A stretch of DNA of 9,814 nucleotides from Clostridiales bacterium. Lineage in GTDB: Bacteria; Bacillota; Clostridia; Lachnospirales; WQUN01. The stretch is from positions 1 through 9,814 of the forward strand of contig JAISZF010000238.1 in NCBI GenBank assembly GCA_031269415.1, written 5' to 3'. Every line of letters begins with the position of its first letter. Positions within the stretch are counted from its first letter, which is position 1. Both the position numbers and the translations under genes were made by a program. Under the pieces are notes generated by a model that saw only the letters and a list, made by a program, of their open reading frames with translations, was not told where the DNA came from and ran no database searches. This document shows, piece by piece, positions 6,002 through 9,814 of the stretch.

Positions 6002-6050
6002 GGGCGGCCGGTGAGGTCGCCCATGTCGCGGGGCGGTTCGCCGTTCCGCG
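6002..6050 (+). repeat. GC-rich double hairpin between frr and uppS
   Basis: Two adjacent hairpins fill most of the 90-nt gap. The first pairs GGGCGGCC (6002-6009) with GGTCGCCC (6015-6022), 8 bp including one G-T wobble, with loop GGTGA. The second pairs CGCGGGGCG (6027-6035) with CGCC and CCGCG (6039-6042 and 6046-6050) around a GTT loop, with a GTT bulge. There is no T-run, so these are not ordinary terminators. They may be a copy of a short palindromic (REP-like) repeat, or an RNA stability or processing site inside the operon. Confidence 0.5.
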
Positions 6051-6078
6051 GATAACCGTATCGGCGATTGGAGGCAGA

Positions 6079-6786
6079 ATGACGGACGTACCCGAACATA
6101 TCGCGATAATAATGGACGGCAACGGCAGATGGGCCAAAAGCCGGTTCTTAAACAAGGCGGCGGGGCACCGCGCCGGGGCGCAGGCATTGAGGCGCCTGGC
6201 TGTAGAGGCGGAAAAGATAGGAGTAAAAATTCTGACGGTTTACGCCTTTTCCACGGAGAATTGGAGACGCCCTAAAGACGAAGTGGATACTCTGATGGAT
6301 CTTATTCACGACTATATTCAGCAGTATATAGACGATTCAAAGAAAAACGACATGCGGATCCGCATGATAGGCGACCTGTCCCGATTATCCGCCGAATTGC
6401 GACGCAAAATAGATGATCTGCTGGAAATGACCAAGGATAAAAAGGGAATGAGCGTCGTAATCGCCCTTAATTACGGCGGGCGGGACGATATCGTGCGCGC
6501 GGCGCGTAAACTGGCCGCCGACGTGAAGGGCGGGCGCAAAACTCTTAATGAGGTGGATGAGAAACTCTTCGCGTCTTATCTGGACACGGCGGATATGCCG
6601 GATCCGGATTTACTGATCCGTACCAGCGGAGAGATGCGTATCAGTAATTTTTTGCTTTGGCAGACGGCTTACACGGAGATATATTATTGCGACAAGCTAT
6701 GGCCGGATTTTACCATAAAGGACTTGGAGAAAGCTATCGGGCAGTACCAGCAGAGGAACCGCAGGTATGGCGGCAGGAATGAGTGA
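6079..6786 (+). CDS. uppS: Undecaprenyl diphosphate synthase (cis-prenyltransferase)
   Basis: 235 residues, normal for the family (about 235-255). It adds isopentenyl units to farnesyl diphosphate to give undecaprenyl diphosphate, the lipid carrier of peptidoglycan and other wall polymers, working at the inner membrane face. Signature motifs: IAIIMDGNGRWAK (8-20) with the Mg-binding Asp13, VYAFSTENWRRP (54-65), NYGGRDDIVRA (131-141), and PDPDLLIRTSGEMRISNFLLWQ (175-196, split here only for description) with the IPP-binding Arg181, Ser183, Arg187 and Ser189 region, then LWPDF (207-211). The ATG at 6079 is preceded by GGAGG (6070-6074). It lies after the double-hairpin gap behind frr and ends directly at cdsA. 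Isoprenoid precursors come from the pathway of dxr, two genes downstream. Confidence 0.97.
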   Translation: MTDVPEHIAIIMDGNGRWAKSRFLNKAAGHRAGAQALRRLAVEAEKIGVKILTVYAFSTENWRRPKDEVDTLMDLIHDYIQQYIDDSKKNDMRIRMIGDLSRLSAELRRKIDDLLEMTKDKKGMSVVIALNYGGRDDIVRAARKLAADVKGGRKTLNEVDEKLFASYLDTADMPDPDLLIRTSGEMRISNFLLWQTAYTEIYYCDKLWPDFTIKDLEKAIGQYQQRNRRYGGRNE

Positions 6787-6800
6787 AAAGAGAGAGAGCT

Positions 6801-7682
6801 ATGGCGAAACGTATACTGACCAGCATAGTCGGGCTGCCAATATTGATAGCGATTGTATATATTGGAGGGATTCCGCTTCAAATAGGGCTGCTGCTTTTGT
6901 CCTGCGTCGGGCTGTCGGAGTTTTACGCCGCTCTGAAAAATTCGGCCCCACGTTTTTCGGACAGCAAAATCATCGAATTCCCCATACGCGGCAAGAGAGG
7001 TTTGATCCGCCACATGTCCGTTAATAACATCGGTTATATATTTACGGCGCTTTATTATTTGTTGCTTCCTCATGTAGCCAACACCGCGTATTTTTTCATA
7101 TTGATTACCATGTTCATCATTTCGCTTATGGTAATAATGGTGTTCTTTCACGGAAAGGTCAATATTATGGACTGCGCGGATGCGCTGTTCGGATTCTTTT
7201 ACACGTCGTTTCTGATGTCTTTCATTTATTTGATCAGGGTTCGGGATCTGGGCGAGTATTTTGTATGGTTTGTGTTTATAACTGCGTTTGGCTGCGACAG
7301 TTGTGCTTATTTTATCGGGCGCGCGTTTGGCAGGCACAAACTGGCGCCGGAGTTAAGCCCTAATAAGACGATTGAGGGCGCTGTCGGAGGAATAGCGGGG
7401 GCGGGTGTTCTAAGCATGTTATTCGGTATGCTGATCTCTAGAATGTTTCACTTGGAGGACATTGACGCCCTCATTTACTTTGCGCTGGTGGGCGTGGTCG
7501 GAGCTGTTTTTTCCACGTTCGGCGATTTAGCCGCTTCTTCCGTCAAGCGATACACACGGATTAAAGATTTCGGGAAGATATTTCCGGGGCACGGCGGCGT
7601 GCTGGACAGGTTTGACAGCGTAATCTTCGCCGCGCCCATGATATATATGGCCATCCTTTTACTGCAGTTAAACAGAGGCTGA
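6801..7682 (+). CDS. cdsA: Phosphatidate cytidylyltransferase (CDP-diacylglycerol synthase)
   Basis: 293 residues from this start. An integral membrane enzyme with about eight hydrophobic segments that makes CDP-diacylglycerol from phosphatidic acid and CTP for phospholipid synthesis. The CdsA signature is at the C-terminus: SVKRYTRIKDFGKIFPGHGG (247-266) followed by DRFDS (269-273). The segment CDSCAYFIGRAFGRHKL and SPNKTIEGAVGG (165-198 region) is also typical. I chose the ATG at 6801 because MAKRILTSIVGLP matches the usual CdsA beginning. A GTG at 6783 is an alternative: it overlaps the uppS stop by 4 nt (GTGA), has AGGA just before it, and adds six residues. The dxr start lies 6 nt after the stop, as in many bacteria. 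Confidence 0.95.
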   Translation: MAKRILTSIVGLPILIAIVYIGGIPLQIGLLLLSCVGLSEFYAALKNSAPRFSDSKIIEFPIRGKRGLIRHMSVNNIGYIFTALYYLLLPHVANTAYFFILITMFIISLMVIMVFFHGKVNIMDCADALFGFFYTSFLMSFIYLIRVRDLGEYFVWFVFITAFGCDSCAYFIGRAFGRHKLAPELSPNKTIEGAVGGIAGAGVLSMLFGMLISRMFHLEDIDALIYFALVGVVGAVFSTFGDLAASSVKRYTRIKDFGKIFPGHGGVLDRFDSVIFAAPMIYMAILLLQLNRG

Positions 7683-7688
7683 GGGATA

Positions 7689-8843
7689 ATGACAGAAACA
7701 CTGGTGATTTTAGGCTCGACCGGCTCCATCGGTACTCAGGCGCTGGATGTGTGCGGGCGGCTGGGCGTTAACGTATGCGGCCTTTCCGCTCATTCCAATA
7801 TTGATCTGTTGGAGAGCCAGATAAATGAATTCCATCCGCGCGCGGTCTGTGTGATGGACGCAAAACGGGCTTCCGAGATGAAGAGACGCGTGGGGGGCGT
7901 ATGCGCGGTCGTAAGCGGGATGGACGGCTTGCTGGAAATCGCGTCCATGCCGGAGGCGGACACGATTCTCAACGCTTTGGTGGGTATTATAGGGCTGCGG
8001 CCCGCTTTGGCGGCTATAGAATCGGGAAAGAATATCGCGCTCGCCAACAAGGAAACTATGGTTTCGGCGGGGGAATTGGTTATGCGCCGCGCCCGTGAAA
8101 AGCGTGTAAAGATCCTTCCGGTGGACAGCGAGCACTCGGCCATATTTCAATGTCTGCGGGGTAACGAGGGCAATAGGGTCAAAACGGTATACCTGACCGC
8201 GTCGGGCGGGCCTTTCAGGAAGAAAACCAAAGACGAACTGAAACGCGTCACAGTATCGGACGCTCTTAAACACCCGAATTGGGTGATGGGTCATAAAATC
8301 ACGATTGATTCGGCTTCGCTCATGAATAAGGGGCTGGAGTTCATTGAGGCCATGCGGCTGTTTGATCTGCGAGCGGATCAGGTAACCGTTCTGATTCATC
8401 CCGAAAGCGTCATTCACTCCATGGTCGAATATGAGGACGGAGCCATTATAGCGCAACTGGGCGTTCCCGACATGCGTCTGCCCATACAGTACGCGCTGGC
8501 GTATCCGAACCGCCCGGAATCCGGATTCAACCGGCTGAATCCTCTGACATGCCCGGCTCTGAGTTTTGAGCCGCCCGATACAGAGCGTTTTCCGTGCCCG
8601 CGGCTGGCTTTTGAGGCCGCCGATCGCGGCGGGTTGCTGCCGGCGGTAATGAACGGCGCAAACGAGGAAGCCGTCGCCGCCTTTCTAAGAGGCGGGCTTT
8701 CATTTACGCGGATCCCGGAGTTAATAGAATACGTAATGGGATCATATAATAATACAGATAAAAAAGACTATTCCGCGGATGATGTCCTGGATGCCGATAA
8801 ATGGGCCAGAGATCGCGCGAGAGAGTATTTGGGGGATAACTGA
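7689..8843 (+). CDS. dxr: 1-deoxy-D-xylulose 5-phosphate reductoisomerase
   Basis: 384 residues, the usual size (380-400). It converts DXP to 2-C-methyl-D-erythritol 4-phosphate with NADPH, the first committed step of the MEP isoprenoid pathway. The NADPH-binding motif GSTGSIG is at 9-15, NALVGIIGL at 95-103 and ALANKETMVSAGEL at 117-130. Metal ligands are Asp146 and Glu148 in PVDSEHSAIFQ and Glu217 in MNKGLEFIEA. The flexible substrate loop carries HPNWVMG (195-201). MNGANEEAVAAFL (321-333) belongs to the conserved C-terminal part. The ATG at 7689 follows GAGGGA with short spacing. It sits between cdsA and rseP with gaps of 6 and 15 nt. Its presence shows that the organism uses the MEP route and not only mevalonate. 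Confidence 0.97.
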   Translation: MTETLVILGSTGSIGTQALDVCGRLGVNVCGLSAHSNIDLLESQINEFHPRAVCVMDAKRASEMKRRVGGVCAVVSGMDGLLEIASMPEADTILNALVGIIGLRPALAAIESGKNIALANKETMVSAGELVMRRAREKRVKILPVDSEHSAIFQCLRGNEGNRVKTVYLTASGGPFRKKTKDELKRVTVSDALKHPNWVMGHKITIDSASLMNKGLEFIEAMRLFDLRADQVTVLIHPESVIHSMVEYEDGAIIAQLGVPDMRLPIQYALAYPNRPESGFNRLNPLTCPALSFEPPDTERFPCPRLAFEAADRGGLLPAVMNGANEEAVAAFLRGGLSFTRIPELIEYVMGSYNNTDKKDYSADDVLDADKWARDRAREYLGDN

Positions 8844-8858
8844 GAGAGGCGATTGTGT

Positions 8859-9814
8859 TTGTCTATAATCATTGCTGTTCTGATTTTTGGTTTGATAGTC
8901 GTAATACATGAATTCGGGCATTTTATTATGGCCAGAAAATGCGGCGTGCTGGTCGAGGAATTCGCCATCGGCATGGGGCCTGTGCTGTTCAGCCGGCAAA
9001 GGGGCGAAACCATATTTTCGCTGCGTCTCTTCCCTGTGGGCGGATTTTGCAAAATGCTCGGCGAAGATGCTGAAAGCGGCGACGAACGTGCGTTTAACAA
9101 CAAAAAGCTTGGTCAGCGAGCGATAATACTGGCCTTTGGCGCTATTATGAATATGTTGCTGGCGTTTGTAATCTTCTTGGGCTTTTCGGCGTTTTATGGT
9201 TTTACCACGGCGGAAATCCGAGAGGTTGTGCCGGATACGCCTATCGAGAAAGCCGGGCTTATCGCCGGCGACAGGATAGTAAAACTGAATGGGACCTCGA
9301 TTAATATCTTCGAGGACTTAAGCGTGGAATTAGCTTTATGTAACGGATCGGCCATGGATATGTCGTATATACGTGACGGGCGGCGTTATAATACGGAGAT
9401 TACGCCGTACTTGGCGTCTGAGGGCGGTTACAAGCTGGGGTTTTATCCCGAAAGCAGGGTGGGAATGTTCGTCTCGGAGGACGGCGGCTTTGAGCGCGCT
9501 TCGGTAATGGAATGCCTGCTCGTGCCCGTATATAAGATTATGTTCTACGTCAGGCTTACCGTGGTCAGTATAATCAAGCTCGTCATGCGTCAGATCTCCG
9601 TGCAGACCATGTCAGGGCCCATCGGCTTGGTCGCCGCTATTAACGACTCTTATACGGAAACAATACAGCAGGGAGTCTGGATAACCGTTTTAAATATGGT
9701 AAATCTCTGCGCGGTCCTCAGCGCCAACTTAGGCGCTATGAATCTGCTGCCGCTTCCCGCGCTGGACGGCGGTCGGCTTATCTTTGTATTCCTGGAATGG
9801 ATCCGCAGAAAACC
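8859..9814 (+). CDS. rseP: RIP metalloprotease (site-2 protease family), TTG start, 3' end outside window
   Basis: The frame opens after the dxr stop and continues to the window end, giving 318 residues without a stop. No ATG or GTG lies at the beginning. TTG at 8859 is the best start: AGAGAGG (8843-8849) lies 9 bases before it, and the protein then begins MSIIIAVLIFGLIVVIHEFGH, like the family. A TTG at 8853 is too close to that site. The zinc motif HEFGH is at 17-21; a membrane helix follows near 86-112, one PDZ domain covers about 118-185, MSGPIGL is at 251-257, and the third zinc ligand is Asp303 in NLLPLPALDGGR. The enzyme cuts transmembrane helices of regulators or leftover signal peptides within the membrane. 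It may serve anti-sigma factor cleavage; the substrate here is unknown. About 25 residues or fewer should be missing, since homologues are near 340. Confidence 0.94.
   Translation, partial: MSIIIAVLIFGLIVVIHEFGHFIMARKCGVLVEEFAIGMGPVLFSRQRGETIFSLRLFPVGGFCKMLGEDAESGDERAFNNKKLGQRAIILAFGAIMNMLLAFVIFLGFSAFYGFTTAEIREVVPDTPIEKAGLIAGDRIVKLNGTSINIFEDLSVELALCNGSAMDMSYIRDGRRYNTEITPYLASEGGYKLGFYPESRVGMFVSEDGGFERASVMECLLVPVYKIMFYVRLTVVSIIKLVMRQISVQTMSGPIGLVAAINDSYTETIQQGVWITVLNMVNLCAVLSANLGAMNLLPLPALDGGRLIFVFLEWIRRK

Noticed and set aside
6684..7337. 217-codon - strand open frame opposite uppS/cdsA
   Set aside because: Composition is typical of an antisense reading of coding DNA (rich in Arg, His, Gln), and the + strand carries clear uppS and cdsA motifs.
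7710..8456. 248-codon - strand open frame opposite dxr
   Set aside because: Fully inside dxr, which has all its catalytic motifs; no ribosome binding site or recognisable domain on the - strand.
1..9814. CRISPR array, tRNA, rRNA, transposase or phage gene
   Set aside because: I saw no regularly spaced repeats, tRNA-like folds, transposase motifs or phage proteins; the two - strand remnants are the only sign of turnover.

Overview
The window is chromosomal DNA of a spore-forming Bacillota, most likely class Clostridia. The main reasons are a spoIIP gene with a SigE-like promoter, a class B sortase beside a SipW/archaeal-type signal peptidase, a secreted stalk-domain/transglutaminase protein, and the order pyrH-frr-uppS-cdsA-dxr-rseP. 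Base composition is moderate rather than strongly AT-rich. I cannot place it more finely.

Left part (1-3734), all on the + strand: the 3' end of a signal peptidase I gene; a class B sortase gene right behind it; a secreted copper-amine-oxidase-N-like/transglutaminase protein with its own candidate promoter; and spoIIP, the engulfment cell-wall hydrolase, ending in a strong intrinsic terminator (3755-3792). The signal peptidase and sortase suggest a surface-protein export and anchoring module whose substrates lie upstream, outside the window.

Middle (about 3770-4709): nearly 1 kb with no intact gene. On the - strand it holds two coding remnants back to back. One is a short piece with a weak resemblance to AlbA_2/HATPase_c_4 ATP-binding proteins. 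The other is the C-terminal accessory domain of a lipoate-protein ligase that has lost its catalytic domain. A + strand terminator-like hairpin sits at the point where the ligase homology ends. The rest is AT-rich and holds a candidate SigA promoter and a leader of about 110 nt for pyrH.

Right part (4710-9814), all on the + strand: a tightly packed housekeeping operon. It contains pyrH (UMP kinase), frr (ribosome recycling factor), uppS (undecaprenyl-PP synthase), cdsA (CDP-DAG synthase), dxr (DXP reductoisomerase) and rseP (site-2 protease, TTG start, running off the end). Dxr feeds isoprenoid precursors towards UppS and the cell-wall lipid carrier, CdsA makes the phospholipid precursor, RseP handles membrane proteolysis, and PyrH and Frr serve nucleotide supply and translation. 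rpsB and tsf, often found just before pyrH, are absent here.

Nothing in the window looks like a new defence or mobile system. The most interesting points are the decayed middle region, the SigE-like promoter of spoIIP, the signal peptidase/sortase pair, and the GC-rich double hairpin between frr and uppS.
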